Assembly (NCBI GenBank): GCA_934167095.1 | Contig: CAKPKE010000008.1 | Location: 7,174-71,173 of the forward strand | From: an uncultured Clostridia bacterium | GTDB lineage: Bacteria > Bacillota > Clostridia > TANB77 > CAG-508 | Direction of reading: 5' to 3' | DNA length: 64,000 nucleotides | Part shown: positions 43,808 through 52,398 of the stretch, one piece after another | Position numbering within the stretch: the first letter of the stretch is position 1 | Layout of the letters: every line of letters begins with the position of its first letter | Notes under the pieces: model-generated | The model's database searches: none | Told to the model about the DNA's origin: nothing | What the model saw: the letters and a program-made list of their open reading frames with translations, nothing else | Made by a program: the position numbers and the translations under genes

Positions 43808-43840
43808 GGGGACCGCGTGTAACGGTCCCCATTGTTTTTT
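43808..43840 (+). terminator. GC-rich terminator of the second foreign gene
   Basis: GGGGACCG (43808-43815), loop CGTGTAA, CGGTCCCC (43823-43830), then ATTGTTTTTT. Confidence 0.9.
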
Positions 43841-43853
43841 ATATAATAAAAAT

Positions 43854-43881
43854 TTGACAATTAATATGAATTTGATATAAT
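43854..43881 (+). promoter_or_regulatory. Promoter of tRNA-Ser(CGA)
   Basis: TTGACA (43854-43859), 16 bp spacer, TATAAT (43876-43881). Confidence 0.75.
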
Positions 43882-43898
43882 ATAGAACATATAATAAA

Positions 43899-43990
43899 GG
43901 AGATGTATCGAAGTGGTCATAACGAGGCTGTCTCGAAAACAGTTAGCCAAGATAATTGGCCCGTGGGTTCGAATCCCACCGTCTCCGCCA
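43899..43990 (+). tRNA. tRNA-Ser(CGA)
   Basis: 92-nt class II tRNA. Acceptor GGAGATG/CGTCTCC, anticodon loop CTCGAAA gives CGA, T loop GGTTCGAATCC, encoded CCA. Reads TCG. I saw no duplicated 3' end nearby that would mark an integration site. Confidence 0.95.
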
Positions 43991-44017
43991 TAAACAAACG
44001 AGAGGCGTTTTCTTAAA

Positions 44018-44070
44018 GAAAGGAGAATATAGTTATAACCATTTTGTTCTAACTATATGAAAAGAAAATG
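44018..44070 (+). promoter_or_regulatory. Hairpin between Shine-Dalgarno and start codon
   Basis: AAAGGAG (44018-44024) is 43 nt from ATG 44068. Between them ATATAGTTA (44027-44035) and TAACTATAT (44050-44058) form a 9-bp stem with a 14-nt loop. Folding brings the Shine-Dalgarno to about 11 nt from the start codon. Confidence 0.5.
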
Positions 44071-44820
44071 AGAAATTTAAGTGAAAAAACAAAGGATAAA
44101 TTGAAATTAAGTTTTGCTTTAGGGGCTTTGCTTGTAATCATAATTTGCGTAGCAATAATTGTTATTGAATATCAAATTCAAGGCGAGAAAAATATGCCGT
44201 ACAAGTTATCAAAAATAACAATAATAAGCACTGCAGAAGGTGAGCAAAGTGAAGAAAAAAATGAAAATGCAAAATGGAATTTAAATGTATATCAAAATAA
44301 TGATGTATTCTTTTTCATAGATAAAGAAGATGATAATGTAAAAAGTACAATTGAAAAAGTAACAGTATCTAATATTAATATAATAAATGCACCAAAAGTA
44401 GGCGAAATTAAAACTTTCATGCCAAGTAGTGAAGAAGGAAGAACTTTTAAAATAAAAGATGAATATGAGGTAAAAGATTCTTTAACTTATGAAGGTGGAA
44501 TGGAAAGTAGTACTAAAGATCTAACAATAGGAAATCAAGGTGGTTCAACAGCATTAAGATTCTCAAATGTAAAAATAGGAAAATATATATCATCTGAAGG
44601 TGATGAAATAAAGCATGATGGAACATTAATTACTAAAGTTGGATACAGAGAAACAGCAATAAAATTTGATGTTAACTTTGATTTAATAATACAAGTTGAT
44701 GGAATAAAATATAAAACGAATATAACACTAAATTTACCATGTGATGGTCTTTGCGAATATGGAACATCAAGCAAAGAAATTACAGATACAGACAAAATGA
44801 TTTTTAAAAGAATAAGATAA
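44068..44820 (+). CDS. Unknown membrane-anchored extracytoplasmic protein
   Basis: 250 residues. Short basic N-terminus, one transmembrane helix (LGALLVIIICVAIIVIEY, about 18-35), then an extracytoplasmic beta-rich region with TFMPSSEEGRTFKIKD and LIIQVDGIKYKTNITLNLPC. Two nearby cysteines late in the protein (LPCDGLCEYG) may form a disulfide. Native AT-rich codon use. No family recognised. The leader carries an unusual hairpin. Downstream is the SRP RNA gene. Confidence 0.65.
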   Translation: MRNLSEKTKDKLKLSFALGALLVIIICVAIIVIEYQIQGEKNMPYKLSKITIISTAEGEQSEEKNENAKWNLNVYQNNDVFFFIDKEDDNVKSTIEKVTVSNINIINAPKVGEIKTFMPSSEEGRTFKIKDEYEVKDSLTYEGGMESSTKDLTIGNQGGSTALRFSNVKIGKYISSEGDEIKHDGTLITKVGYRETAIKFDVNFDLIIQVDGIKYKTNITLNLPCDGLCEYGTSSKEITDTDKMIFKRIR

Positions 44821-44834
44821 TTTTGTAAAACATC

Positions 44835-44863
44835 TTGTAAAACAAACTAAAATAATATATAAT
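44835..44863 (+). promoter_or_regulatory. Promoter of the SRP RNA gene
   Basis: TTGTAA (44835-44840), 17 bp spacer, TATAAT (44858-44863). Confidence 0.7.
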
Positions 44864-44876
44864 GCAAAAGGTATGA

Positions 44877-45002
44877 AACATTTTAGCTTTTGTATGGAGA
44901 GCACTCCGATAGAAAACTATGAACCTTGTCAGGTCCGGAAGGAAGCAGCAATAAGTAGAAAATTTTTATGTGGAGTACTTTCCATAGAGAAGTTAGAATG
45001 TT
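44877..45002 (+). ncRNA. ffs: Signal recognition particle RNA (small bacterial type)
   Basis: Contains the conserved apical core GTCAGGTCCGGAAGGAAGCA (44928-44947) and the following ATAAG. The ends form one long helix: AACATTTTAGC at the 5' end pairs with the 3' GTTAGAATGTT, and TATGGAGAGCACTCC with GGAGTACTTTCCATA. About 126 nt; the U-rich stretch after 45000 probably ends transcription. Binds Ffh to target nascent membrane proteins. Lies directly before dnaX, a common arrangement. Confidence 0.92.
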
Positions 45003-45041
45003 TTAACTTTTCATAAAACTGACTTCCAAGGGGGGAGAAAT

Positions 45042-46683
45042 TTGGAATATACAGCTTTATATAGAAGATTTAGACCTACCACATTTAGTGAGGTTGTAGG
45101 CCAAGAACATATAGTAAAAACTTTAAAAAATGAAATAATAAATGATAGAATAGGGCATGCATATTTATTTAACGGAGGAAGAGGAACAGGAAAAACATCT
45201 TGTGCAAAAATACTTGCAAGGGCTGTAAATTGCTTAAATCCTAAAGACGGAGAGCCTTGTAATGAATGTGAAATTTGCAAAGCTGCAATAGAAGGATCTC
45301 TTACTGATGTAGTTGAAATGGATGCTGCATCAAACAACAGTGTTGACGATATAAGAGCTATTCGTGATGAAGTAAATTTTTTGCCAACACTTGCTAAATA
45401 TAGAGTATATATAATTGATGAGGTTCACATGCTATCAGCAGGAGCTTTTAATGCATTGCTAAAAACATTAGAGGAACCACCTGCTCATGTTAAATTTATT
45501 TTAGCAACAACAGAGCCTCAAAAGTTACCAACAACTATTCTTTCAAGATGTCAAAGATTTGACTTTAAAAAAATATCTGCATCAAATATTGAAAAAAGAT
45601 TAGATTTTGTTTGCAGGGAAAGTAAAATAAATATTACAAATGAAGCTAAAAAACTTATTGCAATACTTGCGGAAGGTGCAATGAGAGATGCCTTAAGTAT
45701 TCTTGAAAGATGCATGCAAGAAGAAGAGGAAATTACTGAGGACTTAGTAAAAGACTTAGTTGGAATTCCAAAAACAGAAAGCATAAACAAACTTACAAAA
45801 AATATAATTGCAAAAGATGCAATGGAAGCTATGAAATGCATAGATGAAGTTGTAAATGAAGGAAAAGATTTAAGTAATTACTTGTGGGAAATTATAAAAT
45901 ATGTAAAGGACATTTTAGTATATAAAACAGGAACAAAACTTGAAATATATTCTGAAGCAGAACTTGCACAAATAAAAGAACTTTCTGATATGGTAACAAA
46001 AGAAAGACTGATAAATATTATATATGATTTATCAACTTTACAAAACGATATGAAATGGTCATCTCAAAAACTTATAATGTTTCAAGTGGGGATTATTAAA
46101 TTATGCACAGGTAGTGAACAAGTTAAAAACACTGTTACATCAGAAAATACACAAGCAGTAGTACCTGCTGTTGATAACAAACAAATTGAAAACTTGAACT
46201 ATAAAATAAGTAGATTAGAAAAACAAATTACAATGATGGAAAATGGAACTAAGTTATCCACAACATCTGCACAAAGTGTGGATAATTTGGCAGTAAAAGC
46301 AGATATTCCTGTTCCAAAAGCAGAGGTAAAAAAATCGGAATCTGTAAAACTTCGGAGAAGCAGTTCCAAATTGGAGTAGTATTGTAAATGGTTTAAAAGC
46401 TGATGGAAAAATAAGCTTATATACAAATTTATTAAATTCACAAGCACATGAAATAAATGACATGACAATAGGAATAAAATTTAATAAAGGACTTACTTCA
46501 TTTGGCAAAAAAATAATCGAAATGCCAGAGAATATGAGCGAGATAACAAAACAAGTTTCTATTGAAATGGGTAAACAAATGAGAGTTGTTTTAATAGACA
46601 ACAACGATGAAATTGCCAAAAGTAATGATAATTTTACAGACTTAACAAAAGGTATAGACATACCAATAAATATAATTGACTAA
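45042..46683 (+). CDS. dnaX: DNA polymerase III gamma/tau subunit, requires +1 frameshift at a CGG codon
   Basis: Start TTG 45042 after GGGGGAG. Clamp-loader AAA+ domain: GGRGTGKTSCAKILARA, zinc Cys (CNECEIC), DEVHMLSAGAFNALLKTLEEPP. Frame 0 runs to codon 438, CGG (46353), and stops at TAG 46377 (445 residues). The conserved tau-like C-terminal domain (NWSSIVNGLKADGKISLY, LTSFGKKIIEMPEN) continues in the +1 frame to TAA 46681-46683; AAA CTT CGG A read with one base skipped gives ...KLGEAVPNW. Full product is 546 residues. The +1 frame has TAA at 46345, so the shift lies between it and 46377. Short and long forms would parallel gamma and tau. Confidence 0.88.
46254..46285. promoter_or_regulatory. 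Inverted DnaA-box module inside dnaX
   Basis: TTATCCACA (46254-46262), 14-bp spacer ending GCACAAAG, TGTGGATAA (46277-46285). Both boxes are perfect. It falls in the poorly conserved linker encoding LSTTSAQSVDN, so protein constraint does not explain it. Confidence 0.6.
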
Positions 46684-46699
46684 TAAGGAGGATTTTTAA

Positions 46700-47041
46700 A
46701 TGTCAAAAAGAGGAGGATTCCCAGGAATGGGTGGATTCGGAGGAATGAATATAAATCAGCTTATGAAAGAAGCAAAAAAAGTGCAAGCTGATATGGAAAA
46801 ATCTCAAGAAGAACTAGGGGAAAAAGAGTTTACAGCATCAGCTGGAGGAGAAGCAATAGTTGTAAAAGTTTCTGGAAAGAAAGAAATTAAAGAACTAAAA
46901 ATAAAGAAAGATGTAGTTGATCCTGATGATGTAGAAATGCTAGAAGACTTAATAACAACTTGTATTAATAATGCACTTAAACAAGTTGATGATGCACAAG
47001 CACAAGCCTTAGGAAAATATAATATTCCTGGATTAATGTAG
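46700..47041 (+). CDS. ebfC: YbaB/EbfC family nucleoid-associated protein
   Basis: 113 residues. Gly-rich start (RGGFPGMGGFGGMNINQLMKEA) and the family core EKEFTASAGGEAIVVKVSGKKEIKELKI, LEDLITTCINNALKQV. Small dimer that binds DNA; always sits between dnaX and recR. Shine-Dalgarno AAGGAGG overlaps the dnaX stop region. Confidence 0.93.
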   Translation: MSKRGGFPGMGGFGGMNINQLMKEAKKVQADMEKSQEELGEKEFTASAGGEAIVVKVSGKKEIKELKIKKDVVDPDDVEMLEDLITTCINNALKQVDDAQAQALGKYNIPGLM

Positions 47042-47047
47042 TAAATA

Positions 47048-47080
47048 AAAAACTTAGTATTTAAGATACTAAGTTTTTAT
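47048..47080 (+). terminator. Hairpin between ebfC and recR
   Basis: AAAAACTTAGTAT pairs with ATACTAAGTTTTT, followed by AT. It could end or attenuate the dnaX-ebfC transcript before recR. Confidence 0.6.
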
Positions 47081-47096
47081 AAAATAGGAGAAATGT

Positions 47097-47696
47097 ATGT
47101 CATATTATTCACCATCAATAGAAAAATTAATAGAAAGCTTTGAAAAATTACCAAGTATAGGAAATAAAACAGCAGCAAGGCTTGCATTTTATATATTAAA
47201 TGCTTCGGAGCAAGAAACAAATGAGTTTATTGAAAGTATTCAAAATGCAAAAAAGAATTTAAAGTATTGCTCAAAATGCTACAACATAACCGATACAGAT
47301 CCTTGCCCAATATGCTCAAATGCCACAAGAGATCAATCTGTTATTTGTGTAGTAGAAGATGTAAGAGATGTTGTTGCAATGGAAAAGACACATGAATTTA
47401 AAGGTGTTTATCATGTACTTCATGGCTCAATTTCACCGATGAATGGAATTGGACCTGACGATATAAAAATAAAAGAACTTTTAGCAAGGCTAATGGACGG
47501 AACTGTTAAGGAAGTAATACTTGCAACAAATCCTAGGGTTGAAGGTGAAGCAACTGCAATGTATTTATCTAAAATTATAAAACCGTTAGGAATAAAAGTG
47601 ACAAGAATAGCACATGGAATACCAGTTGGTGGCGATTTAGAGTATACAGATGAGGTTACTTTAAGCAGAGCTCTAGAAGGAAGAGTTCAATTATAA
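47097..47696 (+). CDS. recR: Recombination mediator RecR
   Basis: 199 residues. Helix-hairpin-helix region (LIESFEKLPSIGNKTAARLAF), zinc finger with four cysteines (CSKCYNITDTDPCPIC), TOPRIM domain (VVEDVRDVVAME, ATNPRVEGEATAMYL) and a C-terminal ARGIP-like AHGIPVGGDLEYTDE. With RecO and RecF it loads RecA at gaps. Confidence 0.96.
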   Translation: MSYYSPSIEKLIESFEKLPSIGNKTAARLAFYILNASEQETNEFIESIQNAKKNLKYCSKCYNITDTDPCPICSNATRDQSVICVVEDVRDVVAMEKTHEFKGVYHVLHGSISPMNGIGPDDIKIKELLARLMDGTVKEVILATNPRVEGEATAMYLSKIIKPLGIKVTRIAHGIPVGGDLEYTDEVTLSRALEGRVQL

Positions 47697-47703
47697 AAAC
47701 AAA

Positions 47704-47745
47704 AATATTATGAATATCTTAAATATAGGATATTCATAATATTTT
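47704..47745. terminator. Bidirectional terminator after recR
   Basis: ATATTATGAATATC pairs with GATATTCATAATAT, with A-rich and T-rich flanks, serving both convergent genes. Confidence 0.8.
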
Positions 47746-47746
47746 T

Positions 47747-48880
47747 TTATTTAGAGTTTAAAACTATATTGCAAATATCTGCAGTTGAGTTTTTCTTTGC
47801 TAATATTTTAGTATTTATTTTCATTTCCTTTAATTTTTTATCATCAGATAGTAAATTTTTGATTATTGTATTATAATCATCATGTTTCTTTAACCAAATT
47901 GCAACTCCTGAACTTTCTAAAAATTTTGCATTCTCTTCTTCTTGACCAGGAATTGGATTTATTGCAACTATTGGAAGCCCAGAAGCTAAACTTTCAGTTG
48001 TTGTAAGACCTCCTGGTTTTGTTACAACTAAGTCAGAAATGCTCATTAATTCAGGAACTTCATGAGTAAATCCTAAAACTAAAACATTTCCTTCAGCCTT
48101 TTCCTGTTTTACTAATTTTTCAAATTCTGTTTTCATTTTCTCGTTTCTACCAGCTATTGCAACTATTTGATGATTTATACTATTTCTAATAAATGATTGC
48201 AAAATTTTAACTGTTTTTTCTTTTCCAAGACCAAATTCACCACCGCCAAAGAACAATATAACTTTTTTAGAAGGATCTAGTAAAAAGTTTTCCATTATAG
48301 CTGTTCTATTGTAGTGCTTTAAGAACTTATTTGATAAAGGAATTCCTGTTGCAAAAATTTTGTCAGCTGGAATGTTGTTATGTGCAATTAATTCTTGTCT
48401 CATTTTTTCATGAGAAACAAAAATAAAGTCTGTATGTTCGTGACCTACTAACCATTGTTCATGTGGTGCAAAATCTGTAATAATTGTAGCTAGTTTGCAG
48501 TTTACTAAGCCTTTTCTTTTTAAATAACTAACCATTTGACTTCCGAAAGGATGAGTAGATATTACAGCATCTGGCTTAAATTCATCAAGAAGATTTAAAA
48601 GCTTTTTAGCCATTAACTTATTTGATGTATTGCTTATATGTGCAAGAGGACCTTTTTGAGAATGACTGTAAACTTCACCCCAAGCCCAAGGAAACTTTTT
48701 AGCCATTTCCTTATATGCTGTTGTTGAAATTTTGTTAATAGGTCTATTTACATATAGCATGCAGTCAACTAATTTTGTTTCACAATCTTTAAAATTTTCA
48801 TCTATATATTGTTTCAATGAATTTGCAGCTGATAAGTGGCCACCACCATAAGATGCATAAAATATTAAAATTTTTTTCAT
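47747..48880 (-). CDS. MGDG-synthase-like / processive diacylglycerol glucosyltransferase family glycosyltransferase
   Basis: 377 residues. GT-B fold: N-terminal ILIFYASYGGGHLSAANSLKQY typical of monogalactosyldiacylglycerol synthases and UgtP, then VILFFGGGEFGLGKEKT and a C-terminal donor site DLVVTKPGGLTTTESLASGLP. It probably adds sugars to diacylglycerol to make membrane glycolipids and lipoteichoic-acid anchors. Single leftward gene. Confidence 0.88.
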   Translation of the reverse strand: MKKILIFYASYGGGHLSAANSLKQYIDENFKDCETKLVDCMLYVNRPINKISTTAYKEMAKKFPWAWGEVYSHSQKGPLAHISNTSNKLMAKKLLNLLDEFKPDAVISTHPFGSQMVSYLKRKGLVNCKLATIITDFAPHEQWLVGHEHTDFIFVSHEKMRQELIAHNNIPADKIFATGIPLSNKFLKHYNRTAIMENFLLDPSKKVILFFGGGEFGLGKEKTVKILQSFIRNSINHQIVAIAGRNEKMKTEFEKLVKQEKAEGNVLVLGFTHEVPELMSISDLVVTKPGGLTTTESLASGLPIVAINPIPGQEEENAKFLESSGVAIWLKKHDDYNTIIKNLLSDDKKLKEMKINTKILAKKNSTADICNIVLNSK

Positions 48881-48956
48881 GTATGTTCTCCAATTAATTA
48901 ATTTTTTTTACATTCTAACATATAAAAAAAGAAAATGAAAGGATAAAAAATTATTT

Positions 48957-48986
48957 GTATAAATTTTGAAAATTTTCTACATAATA
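48957..48986 (+). promoter_or_regulatory. Sigma-G-like promoter of sleB-ypeB
   Basis: GTATA (48957-48961) fits the sigma-G -35 GHATR, and CATAATA (48980-48986) fits the -10 CATWHTA, with an 18 bp spacer. This is the regulon to which sleB belongs in Bacillus. Start codon follows after 18 bp. Confidence 0.65.
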
Positions 48987-49004
48987 TGAACAAAGGAGAA
49001 GGCT

Positions 49005-49475
49005 ATGAAAGAAAAAATTAAAAATATATTATTGTTTTCTCTAGCTGTAATAACAATTATTATAGTAGCTATTGAAACAAAAGTAATGCTAGTAAATGCT
49101 GCAAGTGGCTCAAATAGTTCATCTGATGTGCAATTAATTGCGAGAGCTATAAATGGAGAAGCAAGAGGTGAACCGTATGAAGGACAAGTGGCAGTAGGAG
49201 CAGTAATAATGAATAGAGTAAAGTCATCTAAATTTCCGAATACAATTTCTGGAGTAATTTATCAGCAAGGAGCCTTTACAGCTGTTTCAGATGGACAAAT
49301 AAATGTTGCAATAGCAAAAGAATCGACAGTAGTAAAGGCAGCACAAGATGCAATAAATGGCTGGGATCCAACAGGAGGAGCTTTATATTATTTTAATCCT
49401 AATACTGCAACAAGTTCATGGATTTGGTCAAGACCTCAGATAAAAACAATAGGAAAGCATATTTTTTGTAAATAG
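49005..49475 (+). CDS. sleB: Spore cortex-lytic / cell-wall hydrolase SleB family
   Basis: 156 residues. N-terminal hydrophobic signal (NILLFSLAVITIIIVAIETKVML), then a Hydrolase_2 domain: VQLIARAINGEARGEPYEGQVAVGAVIMNR with the catalytic glutamate, GALYYFNP and WIWSRPQIKTIGKHIF. Acts as lytic transglycosylase on cortex during germination. It lacks the N-terminal peptidoglycan-binding repeat of Bacillus SleB. Followed by ypeB. Confidence 0.9.
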   Translation: MKEKIKNILLFSLAVITIIIVAIETKVMLVNAASGSNSSSDVQLIARAINGEARGEPYEGQVAVGAVIMNRVKSSKFPNTISGVIYQQGAFTAVSDGQINVAIAKESTVVKAAQDAINGWDPTGGALYYFNPNTATSSWIWSRPQIKTIGKHIFCK

Positions 49476-49541
49476 AAAGGGCTAAAATATAAATAAGATA
49501 AATTGAAAAAATATTATCTAAAGTTTTAGCAAAGGTAAAAA

Positions 49542-50930
49542 ATGAAAAAGAATTATAAATTTTCTTTAAAAACATCAATATTAGTTATTGCAGGAATATT
49601 ACTTGCTTGTATATTTGTAGCATTAATTTATTATTCTTATAGAGGAACAAAAACATATCAAACAGCAATGGAAAACAAATATAATAAATCATTTTATGAA
49701 TTGGTTGATTATGCACAAAATGTTGAAGTATATTTAGCAAAAGCATTAATTTCAAAAGATAGTGAACACGAAGCAAAGACGCTAACTCATTTATGGAGAG
49801 AAGCAAGCCTTGCACAAAGTCACCTATCAGGACTTCCGATTGCAAGCAATGAATTAGAAAATACATCAAAATTTTTCAACCAAGTAAGTGACTATGCATA
49901 TACACTTGCAAATAAAAGTATATCCGGAAGTGCAGTAGAACAGTCAGAATTAGATACTTTAAAAGAGTTACACACTTATAGTGTTGAGGTAGAAAATACA
50001 CTAAATCAATTAAGTACAGATTTAAATGATGGACGAATAAAGTGGAGTGATTTAGATAATTCTGGAATATCAAATGCATTTGCAACAGAGGTGTCATCAA
50101 TAACATCAGATAGTTTTTCAAGTTTGGAAGAAAACTTTCATGAGTATTCTGGTTTGATTTATGATGGTGCTTTTTCAGAACATTTAACATCTAGTGAGAA
50201 AAAGGGCTTAACAGGAGATGAAATAAGTGAAGAACAAGCGAAAGAAAAAATAAATGAATTTTATGGAAGCGATAAAATAGAAAAAATTAATTATAACGGA
50301 TACTATGAAAATGCTGATATTCCATGTTTTGACTTTAGTGTAAAAATGAAAAACGAGGACACAAATTTTTCTGTATCGATTTCTAAAAAAGGTGGACATA
50401 TAATTTTTTCTAACTATAATAGAAAAGTTGAAACAGAAAATATATCTCAAGAAGATGCAGATGATATAGGCAAAAAATTCTTAGAAGCACATGGATATAT
50501 GAATATGAAAGAAACTTATTATTTAAAACAAAATGGAATTGTAACAGTAAACTATGCATATATGGAACAGGCTTCAAATGGCGAAAATGTAGTAATATAT
50601 CCAGATTTAATTAAGCTAAAAATTGCTCTTGATAATGGCGAAGTTTTAGGAATTGAAACAAGTGGATATTTAAACTCACATTATGAAAGAAACATTGTAA
50701 CTGATATAATTTCAAAAGAAGATGCTCAAAAAAATCTTAATGAGAAGTTAGAAATAATGAGTAGCAATTTAGCAATAATTCCAACAGAATGGCAAACTGA
50801 AATTTTATGCTGGGAGTTTAAAGGAAAAGTTGATGATAATGAATTTTTAGTATATGTAAATGCACAAACTGGCAAAGAAGAGGATGTTTTAGTAATTGTA
50901 AATACACCTGAAGGAACTTTAACACATTAA
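49542..50930 (+). CDS. ypeB: Germination protein YpeB
   Basis: 462 residues. N-terminal transmembrane helix (ILVIAGILLACIFVALIYYSYRG), a helical domain (about 40-190, with SHLSGLPIASNELENTSKFFNQVSDYA), then three PepSY-like repeats (about 220-450). YpeB stabilises SleB in the spore. Its place directly after sleB confirms both calls. Confidence 0.94.
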   Translation: MKKNYKFSLKTSILVIAGILLACIFVALIYYSYRGTKTYQTAMENKYNKSFYELVDYAQNVEVYLAKALISKDSEHEAKTLTHLWREASLAQSHLSGLPIASNELENTSKFFNQVSDYAYTLANKSISGSAVEQSELDTLKELHTYSVEVENTLNQLSTDLNDGRIKWSDLDNSGISNAFATEVSSITSDSFSSLEENFHEYSGLIYDGAFSEHLTSSEKKGLTGDEISEEQAKEKINEFYGSDKIEKINYNGYYENADIPCFDFSVKMKNEDTNFSVSISKKGGHIIFSNYNRKVETENISQEDADDIGKKFLEAHGYMNMKETYYLKQNGIVTVNYAYMEQASNGENVVIYPDLIKLKIALDNGEVLGIETSGYLNSHYERNIVTDIISKEDAQKNLNEKLEIMSSNLAIIPTEWQTEILCWEFKGKVDDNEFLVYVNAQTGKEEDVLVIVNTPEGTLTH

Positions 50931-50937
50931 AAATTGT

Positions 50938-50967
50938 AAAAACTTATGCAAAAGCATAAGTTTTTTA
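50938..50967 (+). terminator. Terminator after ypeB
   Basis: AAAACTTATGC and GCATAAGTTTTTT form a 10-bp stem with an AAAA loop and U-run. Confidence 0.85.
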
Positions 50968-50978
50968 GCTTGTAAACA

Positions 50979-51007
50979 TTGCAAAACCCATGGTATTAGA
51001 ATATAAT
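50979..51007 (+). promoter_or_regulatory. Promoter of murF-ddl-yqeK
   Basis: TTGCAA (50979-50984), 17 bp spacer, TATAAT (51002-51007). Confidence 0.65.
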
Positions 51008-51033
51008 ATAAAAAAATTGTGGAGGCTTGAAAA

Positions 51034-52383
51034 GTGAAAACATTAAAAGTTAAAGATATATTAAAAGTAACTAATGGAAAATTAGTGTATGGTAACGAAG
51101 AAACAGAATGCATTGATTTTTGCAAAGATACAAGAATCATAAAAGAAAATGATATATACATAGGATTTAAAGGTGAAAAAGTAGATGGTTCTACTTTCTA
51201 TGAAACAGCATTCAATAATGGTGCAAAGGGTTGCATAATAAATGAAATAGATAATATTAAAGAAGTAAAAGATAAATTTGTAATAGTTGTTGAAGATACA
51301 GTAAAGGCTATTGGCCAAATTGCAAAACTAAAAAGACAAATGTACAATATACCAGTTGTTGCAATTACTGGCAGTGTTGGAAAAACAAGTACAAAAGATA
51401 TGATTTATAGTGTTGTGGCAACAAAATACAAAACTCTAAAAACACAAGGTAATATGAATAATGAAATAGGAATGCCGCTAACAATTCTAAATCTAAAAGA
51501 TGAAGAAGCTTTAGTTTTAGAAATGGGAATGAATCATTTAGGAGAACTATCAAGACTTACAAATATTGCAAAGCCAACTATTGCAGTAATTACAAATGTT
51601 GGAACAGCTCATATTGGAAATTTAGGCTCTAGAGAAAATATACTAAAGGCAAAACTTGAAATCTTAGAAGGCTTAAATGATGAAGGCGTTGCTATAATAA
51701 ATAATGATAATGACTTGTTACATAAATGGTATGAAGAACAAAATACATATAAGGTTATAACTTTTGGAATAAATAATGAAAGCAATAATATGGCTAAAAA
51801 TATTAATTATACAAATTCTGGAAGTACATTTAAATATATGGAAAATAAAATAGAAGTGCCAGTAGGTGGAGAAGCTTTCGTATATAACAGTTTAGCTGCA
51901 ATATCTGTTGGAAAAGTATTAGATATTCCAATAGAAAAAATTAAGTCAGGAATATTAAATTTTGAGTTGTCAAAAATGAGACTTGATGTAATTAAGAAAA
52001 ATGGCTATACAATAATAAATGACTGCTACAATGCTAACTTTGATTCAATGAAATCATCAATTGAATATTTAAGAAATTGTGCAGGAAAAAGAAAAATAGC
52101 TGTTTTAGGGGATATGTTAGAACTTGGAGATTTTTCTAAAGAACTACACGAAAAAGTAGGAATGGAAGTGGCAAAAAATAATATAGATATTTTGATAACT
52201 GTAGGAAAAGAATCAAAAAATATAGCAAGAGTGGCTAAAGAAAATGGCACAAAAGAAATATATGAATTTGAAAACAATGCAGATGCAATTAATAAAATAA
52301 AAGAAATTATGCAAAATGATGATGTTATACTTGTAAAGGCTTCAAATTCAATGAAATTTAAAGAGATAGTAGAATGTTTATAG
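51034..52383 (+). CDS. murF: UDP-N-acetylmuramoyl-tripeptide-D-alanyl-D-alanine ligase
   Basis: 449 residues. Mur ligase with ATP loop AITGSVGKTSTKDMI, EMGMNHLGELSRLTNIAKP, ITNVGTAHIGNLGS and C-terminal LGDMLELG. Start is GTG 51034 with GGAGG upstream. It adds D-Ala-D-Ala to the precursor, and Ddl, which makes that dipeptide, follows 15 bp later. Confidence 0.95.
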   Translation: MKTLKVKDILKVTNGKLVYGNEETECIDFCKDTRIIKENDIYIGFKGEKVDGSTFYETAFNNGAKGCIINEIDNIKEVKDKFVIVVEDTVKAIGQIAKLKRQMYNIPVVAITGSVGKTSTKDMIYSVVATKYKTLKTQGNMNNEIGMPLTILNLKDEEALVLEMGMNHLGELSRLTNIAKPTIAVITNVGTAHIGNLGSRENILKAKLEILEGLNDEGVAIINNDNDLLHKWYEEQNTYKVITFGINNESNNMAKNINYTNSGSTFKYMENKIEVPVGGEAFVYNSLAAISVGKVLDIPIEKIKSGILNFELSKMRLDVIKKNGYTIINDCYNANFDSMKSSIEYLRNCAGKRKIAVLGDMLELGDFSKELHEKVGMEVAKNNIDILITVGKESKNIARVAKENGTKEIYEFENNADAINKIKEIMQNDDVILVKASNSMKFKEIVECL

Positions 52384-52398
52384 AGGAGATGAAAATTT

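Noticed and set aside
43899..43990. tRNA-Ser(CGA) as attachment site for the foreign gene pair
   Set aside because: No integrase and no direct repeat of the tRNA 3' end at the other side of the pair.
46326..46350. Slippage on the A7 run (46328-46334) as the cause of the dnaX frame change
   Set aside because: Losing one A leads to TAA at 46345 and gaining one A leads to a stop near 46385, neither giving the conserved tail. The shift must be downstream of 46345.
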